This document shows, in pieces, positions 50,339 through 58,942 of a DNA stretch of 64,000 nucleotides (position 1 is the first letter of the stretch; every line of letters begins with the position of its first letter). The stretch lies in NCBI RefSeq assembly GCF_014203235.1, contig NZ_JACHIN010000027.1, positions 22,901-86,900 on the forward strand, in the 5' to 3' direction. A program made the translations under genes and the position numbers. This DNA is from Nonomuraea endophytica. Its GTDB lineage: Bacteria > Actinomycetota > Actinomycetes > Streptosporangiales > Streptosporangiaceae. The notes beneath the pieces are model-generated. The model did no database searches. It was not told where the DNA came from and saw only the letters and a program-made list of their open reading frames with translations.

Positions 50339-50387
50339 GTAGCCCCGTACTCATGTGGCGGACCCGGTGCGCTGAGAACGTCGGTGC

Positions 50388-51815
50388 ATGGCGCGAATTC
50401 CGCAGGTGCGCAGGGTCCTGTTCAACGACGAAGAGGTCGGGATGGGCTTCAACAGCGAGTCCGGCCTGGCCGTCGGGACCGCGCTCGAAGGCTTCACCGT
50501 CTCCTCCGACCCGGACGCCGACGGCCAGACGGTGACCTCGTCGATCACCATCGTCAGCACCCACGAGGAGCTCCAGGAGACCCTGGGCATGTCCTTCGAG
50601 GCGCAGGGCCGCTACGGGTTCTTCTCCGCCTCGGCGAAGACGACGTTCTCGGAGTCGTCCAACTACAACTCCACCTCCACCTTCCTGGTGGCCCGCGTCG
50701 TCGTCGAGAACGCGCTGCGCCGGGGCCGCGGGTTCAAGGTCACCACCGACGCCAGGGCGCTGCTCGACTCCCTGCGGTTCGAGGAGTTCAACCGGGCCTT
50801 CGGCGACAGCTTCGTCCGGGGGTTGCAGACCGGCGGCGAGTTCTACGCGGTCATCCGCATCACGTCGGTCTCGACCACCCGCCAGACCTCGCTGGCCGCC
50901 ACCCTCCAGGCCGAGGCGAACGGGCTGGTCGCCTCCGGCAGCTTCAAGGCCTCGTTCGAGGAGGCGAACAGGAGCGCCAGCTCGCGTTCGGAGTACACCG
51001 CGACGATGTTCCAGAAGGCGGGCTCCGGCGCGACGATCTCGCCGACCGTCGAGATCGGCGAGGTCATCACCCGGTTCAAGCAGTTCCCGACCATCGCCTC
51101 CGACAGCTCGGCCGCCTACGAGGCCGAGGTCGTCACCTACGACACGCTGCCGCTCCCGGTCCCCACGCCGGAGGAGCAGGAGGCGTTCCTGCTGGCGCTC
51201 GCCGACGCCCGCGAGCGCAAGCTGCGCTTCATCCAGACGCGCAACGACCTCGAGTTCGCGCTCCGGCAGCCGGAGTTCTTCCGCGGCCTGCCCTCCGGCG
51301 ACGTCCTGCTGACCGTGATCTCGACCTACACCAAGCTGATCAACGCGGCGATGCAGCACGCCATCAAGCTGTCGCGGGGGCAGATCTCGCCGCCGCGCCT
51401 CTTCGACCCGAGCGAGCTGGTCCCGCCGCTGCGCGAGCCGGAGCCGATCCCGCTGGTGCGCGTGCCCGTCGACGCGGCCGCGGCGACGCTCCGGCTGGTC
51501 TCGCTGCTCTGCCGTACGCCCTCCGACCGTGACCCGGACGCGGGCGACGAGGTCGTCATCCGGGTCGGTGGCGCGGACGTCGCCGGAGCTCCGTACGAGT
51601 GCGAGGAGGGCACGCGGATCGAGCTCGGGCACACCTTCCCGGTGGGAGCGCTGGCCACGAAGATCGAGGTCATCGAGTTGGACGGCGGCTTCGCCGGCGT
51701 GGACGACTACATCGGCTCCGTCGTCGTGACCGGGGCCGACCGCGCCGCCGGGCGCAAGAACGCGGTGCTGAGCGACGGCCAGGCGGTCTACGAGCTGGTA
51801 TACGAGGTGGTGTAG
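50388..51815 (+). CDS. MACPF-like two-domain protein, candidate pore-forming protein
   Basis: A 475-residue protein without signal peptide. The N-terminal domain (about 1-290) has the order expected for a MACPF fold: a Ser/Thr-rich amphipathic stretch (about 60-105; YGFFSASAKTTFSESS), the signature F138-G-D-S-F142-x6-G149-G150 with the same spacing as the MACPF signature Y-G-T-H-F-x6-G-G, and a second Ser/Ala-rich stretch (about 165-215). Helices near 275-345 follow. The C-terminal domain (about 355-475) looks like a C2-like beta-sandwich (DEVVIRVGG, GVDDYIGSVVV), possibly for membrane or partner binding. No toxin secretion gene is adjacent. MACPF membership is inferred from motif spacing and domain order. 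Confidence 0.6.
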   Translation: MARIPQVRRVLFNDEEVGMGFNSESGLAVGTALEGFTVSSDPDADGQTVTSSITIVSTHEELQETLGMSFEAQGRYGFFSASAKTTFSESSNYNSTSTFLVARVVVENALRRGRGFKVTTDARALLDSLRFEEFNRAFGDSFVRGLQTGGEFYAVIRITSVSTTRQTSLAATLQAEANGLVASGSFKASFEEANRSASSRSEYTATMFQKAGSGATISPTVEIGEVITRFKQFPTIASDSSAAYEAEVVTYDTLPLPVPTPEEQEAFLLALADARERKLRFIQTRNDLEFALRQPEFFRGLPSGDVLLTVISTYTKLINAAMQHAIKLSRGQISPPRLFDPSELVPPLREPEPIPLVRVPVDAAAATLRLVSLLCRTPSDRDPDAGDEVVIRVGGADVAGAPYECEEGTRIELGHTFPVGALATKIEVIELDGGFAGVDDYIGSVVVTGADRAAGRKNAVLSDGQAVYELVYEVV

Positions 51816-51850
51816 CGAACCGTTCGGGGTCCGCCGTACGTCGTGAGGTC

Positions 51851-52465
51851 ATGATGCTGCGATTGCTCGTGGTCACCGCGCTGGCGGCCGCCGTGCTGGC
51901 GGGCACGACCACCGCCGCCTGCGCCTGCAGTTGTGTGGAGTTCAAGCCGGCGCAGGCCGTACAGAACGCGACGGCGGTGTTCACCGGCACGGTGGTGGCG
52001 ATCCGTACGGTCAAGGGCCCGCCGAACGCCCAGAAGGTGTACACCTTCCGCGCCGACAACGTCTACAAGGGCGCGCCCGCCGCCGAGTTCCAGATCGGCG
52101 CCGACACCGACAGCCCCGCGTGCGGCTACGTGTTCGACCAGGACACCCGCTACCTCGTCTTCGCCGGCCCGGCCGAGCGGGTGCCGGGCGTGAGCCTGTC
52201 CACGTCGCTGTGCTCGGGAAACGTCCCGATCCGTGCGGGCACGGGCCCGCTCCAGGTCGGCGACGAGCGCGAGACCGCCCCCGAGACCCTCGGCGGTCCG
52301 GTGACCACCGAGCTGATCACCGCCCTGGGCACACCCGCGCAGCCCGGCAAGTCCGGCACGCCCGGCACGTCGCGATCCGCTGTCCCCTGGCAGTGGGTAG
52401 CCGCCGTCGCCGTCGTCACGGCGGCCACCCTGGCCTGGTACGCCCGCCGTAACAGGGCCAAGTAG
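51851..52465 (+). CDS. Exported, C-terminally anchored Cys-rich protein (NTR/TIMP-like domain)
   Basis: A 204-residue protein: signal peptide (about 1-24), then the mature N-terminus CACSCVEFKPAQ, a beta-barrel-like domain (VFTGTVVAIRTV, KVYTFRADNVYKG, YLVFAG) with further cysteines in SPACGY and SLCSG, a Gly/Pro/Thr linker, and one C-terminal membrane helix (about 176-196) with a positive tail. The Cys-x-Cys at the mature N-terminus and barrel pattern resemble NTR/TIMP domains, which bind proteases. Function unknown; it is probably displayed on the cell surface. Confidence 0.75.
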   Translation: MMLRLLVVTALAAAVLAGTTTAACACSCVEFKPAQAVQNATAVFTGTVVAIRTVKGPPNAQKVYTFRADNVYKGAPAAEFQIGADTDSPACGYVFDQDTRYLVFAGPAERVPGVSLSTSLCSGNVPIRAGTGPLQVGDERETAPETLGGPVTTELITALGTPAQPGKSGTPGTSRSAVPWQWVAAVAVVTAATLAWYARRNRAK

Positions 52466-52466
52466 G

Positions 52467-53303
52467 TCACATCCGGGACAGCAGTTCGGCCTTCTTGGCC
52501 TGGAACTCCTCCGGAGACAGCAGCCCGGCGTCACGCAGTTCGCCCAGCTTGGCGATCAGCTCGGTGATCTCGGCGGCGGTGTGGCGGGCGGCGAGCGGTT
52601 TCGGCCCGCCCCCGGCGGGGATAGCGGCCAGGACGGCGGCGGCGAACGGGAGCGACTTGTGCGTGGCGCCCCAGCCGAGGCCGAACATCACCGAGGCCGG
52701 GTCGTCGTTCGGGTCGGACGGGGCCACCCGGTCGCGCACCTTCAGCCTGAGCGAGCCGCTCGCGCGGATCGGCGCGTGCCACTCCACGCCTTCCAGGTCG
52801 GCGACGCGGAAGCGCTGGTCACCGGCGCTGTACTTGGCCGTCGACGCGCCCGACCAGAACCAGGTGAACGTCACGTGCTCGCCGTCGAACGTGGCCGCGC
52901 CGTCCCACGCCTTGAAACTCCGCGGCACGGGCGGCGCGGCGACCAGGAAGTGCTCGACCGGCTCCCGGCTCGTGATCGCGGACCTGAGCTCGTCGGCGTA
53001 GTAGTCGGCCAGCGTCTCCTTGTCGGCGGGCAACACCAGCCGGTACGGGTCCAGCGCCTCGGCCAGTTGCCCGGCGGCGACGCTGGTCACCGGATCCGCC
53101 CCACGCCTGAGCGTCACCCGGAGCACGACCGTGCCCCGCCTGCCCGGTTCGAGCGACACGTCGGCGATCGCGCTGTGGGGAACGACGCGTTCGCCGAGTT
53201 CGGCGAGGAGTTTGTTCGGCTTGGACCCCGGCCGGATGCGCAACGCGTCACGCTCGAAGCCCCATATGACCTCAGGGCCCGCCAGAACATCCTCCACGCC
53301 CAC
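52467..53303 (-). CDS. DUF4429 protein with C-terminal SHOCT motif
   Basis: A 278-residue protein with two related DUF4429 units (about 5-100 and 130-225; DGEHVTFTWFWSG and RFRVADLEGVEWHAP resemble pleckstrin-like strands). A C-terminal SHOCT helix pair ends it (ITELIAKLGELRDAGLLSPEEFQAKKAELL). The SHOCT motif is a short oligomerisation element. Role unknown. The start is a GTG; a second GTG two codons in is possible. Confidence 0.8.
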   Translation of the reverse strand: MGVEDVLAGPEVIWGFERDALRIRPGSKPNKLLAELGERVVPHSAIADVSLEPGRRGTVVLRVTLRRGADPVTSVAAGQLAEALDPYRLVLPADKETLADYYADELRSAITSREPVEHFLVAAPPVPRSFKAWDGAATFDGEHVTFTWFWSGASTAKYSAGDQRFRVADLEGVEWHAPIRASGSLRLKVRDRVAPSDPNDDPASVMFGLGWGATHKSLPFAAAVLAAIPAGGGPKPLAARHTAAEITELIAKLGELRDAGLLSPEEFQAKKAELLSRM

Positions 53304-53336
53304 AGGCTAGGCCATACCGGCGAGGCGTACGCGGGA

Positions 53337-54749
53337 TCAGCGCCGTCGACGCTCCATGACGAGCGCCAGCCCGAGCCCGAGCGCCGCGTAGGCGCACAGC
53401 ACCGCGAACCCGGCCCACGGCGCCAGCGGGAAGTAGCCGGTGACCGCGATGTAGAAGCCCTCGACGTGCGCGTACTCGCGGGCGCTCTGCTGGATCGCGA
53501 AGCCCGCCGCCGGGGTGACCGCCAGCGGCCACTCCCCCAGGCCCGCCAGCGCCAGCGCGTACGGAACAAAAGCCACGACGACGGCGGCGACGATCCCCAC
53601 GGCGGCCCGCTTGAACAGCGCGCCGATGCCCAGGGACAACACCGCGACGGCGGCGTACAGCAGGCCGGTGCCGACGATCACCTGCAGGTGCGTCAGCAGG
53701 CCGACCGGGAGCGGATGGATGCCGTTGGACGGGAGCATCCGCAGGGCGATCGGCACCACGACGGCGGCGGGGATCACCCCGCTGAGGAAGGCGACCGTGC
53801 CGATCACCACCGCCTTGGGGACCAGGCGGCGGCGGTCGGCCGTCCCGAAGGCGACCGCCACGACGATCACCGCGATCAGGCCGAGGAACACGCCGATGAG
53901 CGTGCGCTCGATGGGCTGCTGGTCGGTGCTGGGCGCGATGTCACCGGTCCCGGTGACGGTGAAGGTGCCGCCCGAGCGCGAGAGGGCTCCGGGGTGGTGC
54001 GGCGTCACGCCGTCGGGCTCCATCTGGACGCCGATGTCGTCGGTCTTCCACTCGCCCTGTAGCGGGCTGACCTGGTCGAAGACGGCGGTGGCCTCGGAGA
54101 ACCTGGACTCGGGCCCGCCGCCGGCCATCGTCAGCGCGCCGGGCGAGGCGGCGAACAGCCCGATCTCCACCGTGTCGGGCAGCCCGCCGAGGTAGGCCCT
54201 GCCCACCTCGGTCCACTGCTCGCCGTCGGCCGACTCGTGGCCGGTGAGAGTGTCGCCGGTACGCGTCAGCCGCAGCCAGCGCGGATACCCGCCGGCCGAG
54301 CCCGCGACGTCCTCGGTGAAGTCGTGCTGCATGCGCACCCCGTGCTCGGCGGTCACCATGATCGCCGCGTACCGCGCCCCCTGCCGGACGCCGTCCTTGA
54401 CCATGAGCCCCGCCTTGGCCCACGGCACCAGCCCGGGCACGGGCGGCGGGCCCGCGCCGGCCCCGGGCGGCGGCGGCTCCTTGATCCGTCCGGTCATTCC
54501 GTTCACCCGGGCGGTGATGCTGCCGTCGCCGCGCAGCGGCTGGTGGACGAAGTAGAACCTGTCCTCCACCGCCTGCCCGGAGGGCCCCAGGATGGGCGCG
54601 GGGCAGGGCTCCTCGGTGGTCTGGGTGCCGCACGTGGCGCGGGAGGTCGCGACGAGCGTGAGCCCGGCCAACACCGGGATCAGCGCCGCGACCACCATCC
54701 CGATCACCCAGCGGCGGGTCTTGCCGAACCTGGTCCATTCGGATTCCAT
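53337..54749 (-). CDS. ABC-2-like membrane protein with extracellular concanavalin-like domain
   Basis: A 470-residue protein. After an N-terminal membrane segment (about 14-34), a large extracytoplasmic domain (about 40-265) resembles DUF1349/concanavalin-like lectins (YAAIMVTAEHGVRMQHDF, PRWLRLTRTGDTLTGHESADGEQW, VEIGLFAASP). At least five more membrane segments follow (about 282-470), similar to ABC-2 permeases. No ATPase gene is adjacent. It may bind a glycan or polymer outside the cell. The architecture is clear; the transport role is not. Confidence 0.7.
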   Translation of the reverse strand: MESEWTRFGKTRRWVIGMVVAALIPVLAGLTLVATSRATCGTQTTEEPCPAPILGPSGQAVEDRFYFVHQPLRGDGSITARVNGMTGRIKEPPPPGAGAGPPPVPGLVPWAKAGLMVKDGVRQGARYAAIMVTAEHGVRMQHDFTEDVAGSAGGYPRWLRLTRTGDTLTGHESADGEQWTEVGRAYLGGLPDTVEIGLFAASPGALTMAGGGPESRFSEATAVFDQVSPLQGEWKTDDIGVQMEPDGVTPHHPGALSRSGGTFTVTGTGDIAPSTDQQPIERTLIGVFLGLIAVIVVAVAFGTADRRRLVPKAVVIGTVAFLSGVIPAAVVVPIALRMLPSNGIHPLPVGLLTHLQVIVGTGLLYAAVAVLSLGIGALFKRAAVGIVAAVVVAFVPYALALAGLGEWPLAVTPAAGFAIQQSAREYAHVEGFYIAVTGYFPLAPWAGFAVLCAYAALGLGLALVMERRRR

Positions 54750-54875
54750 GGCGGGCAGGCTAGGCAGCGCGACCCCGCGCGGGCGTCACGCAGGGGAGCG
54801 ACCTTTCCCGTCCCTGACACCAGGGACACACGATCCCCCACACGATGGACGCGGCAGAAATCCACAGAAGGCAGG

Positions 54876-56003
54876 ATGATGACCCCCACCTTCGACCACA
54901 TCTCCGCCGGATACCACCCCGACCCCGCACTGTCGATGTCCTTGCACGCCGACGCCTACACCGATCCGGCCTGGTTCGACGTCGACCAGCGGGCGATCTT
55001 CGCGCGGACGTGGCAGTGGTTGTGCCACGTGGAGAAGCTGCGCGAGCCGGGCAGCTACGTGAGCGCCACCGTGGCCGGCATGCCCGTCGTCGCCGTCCGG
55101 GACGAGTCCGGCACGCTGCGCGCGTTCTACAACGTGTGCAAGCACCGGGCGCACGAACTGCTGTCCGGATGCGGCGTCCGGCGCAGCATCGTCTGCCCGT
55201 ACCACGCCTGGACCTTCGACCTGACCGGCCGGTTACGGCGCGCCCGCAACACCGGCGACCTGCCGGGCTTCGACCCCGATCTGGTACGCCTGGACCGCGT
55301 CCAGGTCACCGAGTTCGCCGGCATGGTCTACGTCAACCTCGACCCCGGCGCCGCCCCGCTCGCCGAGAAGGCCGGGGACCTGGCGGCGGAGATCGAGGCG
55401 CGCGCGCCTGACGTGGCCAAGCTGACGCTCGCCCGCCGCCTCACCTACGACATCGCCTCCAACTGGAAGAACGTCGTCGACAACTTCCTGGAGTGCTACC
55501 ACTGCCACGTGGCGCACAAGGACTTCGTGTCGCTGGTCGACATGAGCACGTACAAGGTGACGACCCACGGCATCTGGTCCAGCCACATGGCTCAGGCGGG
55601 CACGGCGGAGAACTCCGCCTACGACGTGTCGGGCGCGACCGTGACCGAGCACGCGGTCTGGTGGTTGTGGCCCAACACCTGCCTGCTGCGCTACCCCGGC
55701 CGGGGCAACTTCATGGTCCTGCAGATCATCCCGGCCGGCCCGGAACGAACCCTGGAGACCTGGGACTTCTACCTGGAGACCGCCGAGCCGAACGAGCCGG
55801 AACTCGACGGCATCCGCTACATCGACGAGGTTCTCCAGGTGGAGGACATCGCCCTGGTAGAGAGCGTCCAGCGCGGCATGCGCACGCCCGCCTTCACCCA
55901 AGGCAAGATCGTGTACGACCCCGCGGGCTCCGGCCTGTCGGAGCACGCGCTCCACCACTTCCACGGCCTCGTGCTCGACGCCTACCGCGACGCCCTGAAG
56001 TGA
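54876..56003 (+). CDS. Rieske non-heme iron oxygenase, alpha subunit
   Basis: A 375-residue ring-hydroxylating-type oxygenase. The Rieske cluster ligands are Cys88-x-His90 (NVCKHRAH) and Cys107-x2-His110 (VCPYHAWTF). The catalytic domain has NFLECYHCHVAHKDF, with the His pair and bridging region for mononuclear iron. It resembles single-component-alpha enzymes acting on aromatics or quaternary amines (glycine betaine or carnitine type). No reductase or ferredoxin gene is adjacent, so it must use partners from elsewhere. AGAAGG precedes the paired ATGs. Confidence 0.88.
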   Translation: MMTPTFDHISAGYHPDPALSMSLHADAYTDPAWFDVDQRAIFARTWQWLCHVEKLREPGSYVSATVAGMPVVAVRDESGTLRAFYNVCKHRAHELLSGCGVRRSIVCPYHAWTFDLTGRLRRARNTGDLPGFDPDLVRLDRVQVTEFAGMVYVNLDPGAAPLAEKAGDLAAEIEARAPDVAKLTLARRLTYDIASNWKNVVDNFLECYHCHVAHKDFVSLVDMSTYKVTTHGIWSSHMAQAGTAENSAYDVSGATVTEHAVWWLWPNTCLLRYPGRGNFMVLQIIPAGPERTLETWDFYLETAEPNEPELDGIRYIDEVLQVEDIALVESVQRGMRTPAFTQGKIVYDPAGSGLSEHALHHFHGLVLDAYRDALK

Positions 56004-56006
56004 CGC

Positions 56007-56885
56007 TCAGGCCAGACCGGCGAGCTTGGCGCTGTCGTCCCAGAGCGCCTGGGCCAGCTTGCCGCCCCTGGCCGGCTCCGACGGGTCCGGCCAGGTGAGC
56101 CCGCCCCGGCGCAGCGCGGCGTACGAGCGGCCCGCCGGGGGCCCGGCCAGGCCGAGTGCCAGGTCGGCCAGGGCGTTCCCGGCGGCGGCGCGGCTGTTGA
56201 GATGCGGGTTGAACCTGCTCACCACCCAGCGCGGAACCGGCGTGCCCAGCAGCGACCACGCCACCCGCAGCGGGAACGACAGGTCCTTGGCCAGCCCCGT
56301 GCCGAACACCTGACCCGGGTCGTAGGCGACGGCCGTGACGCCGCGCCCGGCCAACACCCGCGCGGTCAGCACGGCGCACAGCTTGGACGCGGTGTAGGCG
56401 TGCTCGCCCGCCTTGCGCGGCCGTGGATCGCGGCCGGGGTCGCGGTCCGGGTGAGCCAGCAGGTCCGCGTCGGCGTGCCTCGGCGGCGTCAGGCCCGCGC
56501 CGGTGGCGGGGTCGTGGGTGCCGCTCGTGGTCAGGACGACGATGGCGCCGTCGGCCAGGGTGGGCAGGAGCAGGCGGACGAGCAGGTAGTGGGCGAGGTG
56601 GTTGACGGCGAACGTCGTCTCGAAGCCGTCCGCGCTCCGGCCGCCGGCGTCGGGGCGGATCAGGCCGGCGTTGAGCACCAGGGCGTCCACGGGGGTGCCG
56701 CCCAGCCGTTCGCGCACCGAGGCGGCGAAGGCGCGTACCGACGCCAGGCCTGTCAGGTCGAGCGGGATCTCCTCGCCAGCGGGCCGGCGGGCGCCCAGGA
56801 TCAGGCGGGCCCCGGCGCGGGTCAGCCGTCCGGCGGCGGTCGCGCCGAAGCCCGACGTGCCGCCGGTCATCACCATCGTGGACAT
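56007..56885 (-). CDS. Short-chain dehydrogenase/reductase
   Basis: A 292-residue Rossmann SDR. The cofactor motif is TGGTSGFGATAAG (residues 7-19), with NAGLIRPDAG in place of the usual NNAG and the catalytic Tyr-x3-Lys in AYTASKLCA. The catalytic Ser position is in LTTSGTH. The long C-terminal part resembles retinol-dehydrogenase/protochlorophyllide-reductase-like members. AGGAGG lies before the ATG. It is nine bases downstream of an NmrA-like gene, in an operon divergent from an AraC regulator. Confidence 0.85.
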   Translation of the reverse strand: MSTMVMTGGTSGFGATAAGRLTRAGARLILGARRPAGEEIPLDLTGLASVRAFAASVRERLGGTPVDALVLNAGLIRPDAGGRSADGFETTFAVNHLAHYLLVRLLLPTLADGAIVVLTTSGTHDPATGAGLTPPRHADADLLAHPDRDPGRDPRPRKAGEHAYTASKLCAVLTARVLAGRGVTAVAYDPGQVFGTGLAKDLSFPLRVAWSLLGTPVPRWVVSRFNPHLNSRAAAGNALADLALGLAGPPAGRSYAALRRGGLTWPDPSEPARGGKLAQALWDDSAKLAGLA

Positions 56886-56894
56886 GGTGCCCTC

Positions 56895-57749
56895 CTAGGA
56901 GATGGTCTTCACCACGTGGCGCAGGGTCTCGCCCAGTTCGGTCGGGCAGGTGACGGTCCGGTCGCCTCGGGGTGCGAGCAGGTGGCGCTGCTCGGCCTCG
57001 TACAGGCCGGCGAGCTCCTGCGCGATGGGCCGAGGCAGGCCCGCGTCGACCATCGTGCCGACCCAGCCCGGCTGCGGGATCGTGACCACCTGCAGCGTCT
57101 TGCCGAGCGCCGCCGCCAGTTCCTCGGCGACCTGCCGCTCGGTGTAGCTGTGGCCGTCCAGGTCGACGACCTCGCTGCTCGCGGGCGGCTGCGTCAGCGC
57201 CCGCGCGACCACCTCGCCGATGTCGCGGGTGGCGACCATGCAGGTGGGCTCGTCCGCCGACTCGCCGAAGACCGGGTAGACGCCGGCCCCCGTGGCGGCG
57301 TCCAGCACGGTCTCGACCTTCTCCTGGAAGTGCGGCGAGCGGATCGCGGTGAGGACCGTGCCGGTCTCGCGCAGCAGGTTCTCCAGGTGGTGCAGCCAGC
57401 GGATGGGGCCCGTGCCCTCGGCCAGCTCCGCGCCGACCGAGGACAACATCGCCACGTGCGGTACTCCGCTGTCCTCCACCGCTCCGGCGATCGACGCGGC
57501 CAGGCCGCGGTGATAGGCGTCGGGGTCGTCGGCCGCCAGGTCGGTCGGCAGCATGACGAACGCGCCGCGGCAGCCGCGCAGCGCCGCCGTCAGCGCCGCC
57601 CGGTCGCCGAGATCGGCGACCTCCGCCCGAGGCCAGTCGCGGCCCTTCGCCGGGTCGCGGACCACCGCCCGCACCGCCTCTCCCCTGGCCAGCAGCTCCT
57701 GGGCCACCGCGCCGCCGACGTGGCCTGTCACACCTGTGATCGCGTACAT
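56895..57749 (-). CDS. NmrA-like NAD(P)-binding protein
   Basis: A 284-residue atypical SDR. The N-terminal motif is AITGVTGHVGGAVAQELL (GxxGxxG), with the family-typical AVVRDPAKG, LRGCRGAFVML and a C-terminal region including FGESADEPTCMVATRDIGEVVARALT. NmrA/HSCARG proteins sense the NADP redox state or act as quinone reductases. It is the first gene of the pair with the SDR, and the divergent AraC regulator is the likely controller. Confidence 0.85.
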   Translation of the reverse strand: MYAITGVTGHVGGAVAQELLARGEAVRAVVRDPAKGRDWPRAEVADLGDRAALTAALRGCRGAFVMLPTDLAADDPDAYHRGLAASIAGAVEDSGVPHVAMLSSVGAELAEGTGPIRWLHHLENLLRETGTVLTAIRSPHFQEKVETVLDAATGAGVYPVFGESADEPTCMVATRDIGEVVARALTQPPASSEVVDLDGHSYTERQVAEELAAALGKTLQVVTIPQPGWVGTMVDAGLPRPIAQELAGLYEAEQRHLLAPRGDRTVTCPTELGETLRHVVKTIS

Positions 57750-57853
57750 CGGACCGCCTCTCTGAATTGGGTTACCTCCAGTGAAGTGGCCCGCGGTGAG
57801 ACGATCCATATTCGGTACGCTCGCTTCCATTTCTGTCCGTCTAAGCTGAGGAC

Positions 57854-58786
57854 GTGGACCCCCTCGCCGACCTTCTTGACGGAGTCCGTGCCCGCAGCGC
57901 GGCGTTCTGCCAGGCGATCCTGGAACCACCCTGGTCGCTGCGGATCGCCGACGGGGCGATGCTCGCCCTGGCCACCGCGCTGCGCGGACACGCCTGGATC
58001 GTGCCCGACGGGGGCGAGCCCGTGCTGATGCGCACCGGTGACGTGGCGATCATCAAGGGGCCCGCGCCGTACACGATCGGCGACGACCCGGCCACCGCCC
58101 CCGACACCGTCGTCCGCCCCGGCAACCGCCTGACCACCATGGACGGCGTCGACATCACCGACGAGCTGCGGCTCGGCCCGCGCACCAGCGGGCTCACGCC
58201 CGACGGCTCGGCGATCGTGGCCAGCGGCACCTACCAGGTCAGCGGCGAGGTGGGCGACCGGCTGCTCAACGCCCTGCCCGCGGTCGTGCTCGTGCCACGG
58301 GCGAGCACGCCCTCCCCGGTCATGGAACTGCTCGCCCAGGAGGTCAACGGCGAAGGCCCCGGCCAGCAGGTCGTGCTCGACCGGCTCCTCGACCTGGCGC
58401 TGATCGCGACGCTGCGCGCCTGGTTCGCCCGCCCCGAGGCCCAGGCGCCCGGCTGGTACCGGGCGCAGAGCGACCCGCTGATCGGCCCCGCGCTGAAGCT
58501 GATCCACGGCGACCCGGCCCGGCCGTGGACGGTGGCGCTCCTGGCCGAGAAGGTCGGCGCGTCGCGGGCGGCGTTCGCCCGCCGCTTCGCCGGCCTCGTG
58601 GGCGAGCCGCCGATGGCCTACGTCACCAGCTGGCGGCTCGCGCTAGCCGCCGACCTGCTGCGTTCCTCCGACATCACCATCGACTCGGTCGCCAGGCACG
58701 TCGGCTACGCCAACGCGTTCGCGCTGAGCGTGGCCTTCAAGCGGGTACGCGGGCTGACGCCGAGCCGCCACCGCACCGGCGCCTAG
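57854..58786 (+). CDS. AraC-family regulator with cupin_6 domain
   Basis: A 310-residue regulator: N-terminal cupin_6 ligand domain (about 1-185) and C-terminal double helix-turn-helix (about 210-305; WTVALLAEKVGASRAAFARRFAGLVGEPPMAYVTSWRL then IDSVARHVGYANAFALSVAFKRVRGLTPSRHR). Cupin_6 AraC proteins are typically divergent from oxidoreductase genes that they activate; here the NmrA/SDR pair. The GTG start lies 104 bases from the NmrA-like ATG. Immediately after its TAG, in the same frame, is a relic of a different regulator. Confidence 0.88.
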   Translation: MDPLADLLDGVRARSAAFCQAILEPPWSLRIADGAMLALATALRGHAWIVPDGGEPVLMRTGDVAIIKGPAPYTIGDDPATAPDTVVRPGNRLTTMDGVDITDELRLGPRTSGLTPDGSAIVASGTYQVSGEVGDRLLNALPAVVLVPRASTPSPVMELLAQEVNGEGPGQQVVLDRLLDLALIATLRAWFARPEAQAPGWYRAQSDPLIGPALKLIHGDPARPWTVALLAEKVGASRAAFARRFAGLVGEPPMAYVTSWRLALAADLLRSSDITIDSVARHVGYANAFALSVAFKRVRGLTPSRHRTGA

Positions 58787-58873
58787 AGGAAGGGCGCAGC
58801 CAGAAAGCTCGGCCTGAACGACCGCCTCGACCTGACCCGCTACGCCATAAGGGCCGGACTGGTCGAGCCCTGA
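58787..58873 (+). pseudogene. Relic: C-terminus of a LuxR/NarL-type response regulator
   Basis: The 28 codons before a TGA read RKGAARKLGLNDRLDL then TRYAIRAGLVEP. This is the characteristic last segment of the LuxR-type DNA-binding domain (K-L-G-x-x-D-R, then a helix ending G-L-V-E-P). No start codon or upstream helix-turn-helix remains, and the AraC TAG lies immediately before it in the same frame. It is the surviving 3' end of a deleted gene. Confidence 0.6.
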
Positions 58874-58942
58874 CCCCGACCGGCGATGTCCGGTATGGTG
58901 CGGCCCTGGACCCTGCAAACGATCAAGAAACGGAGACCCCCC

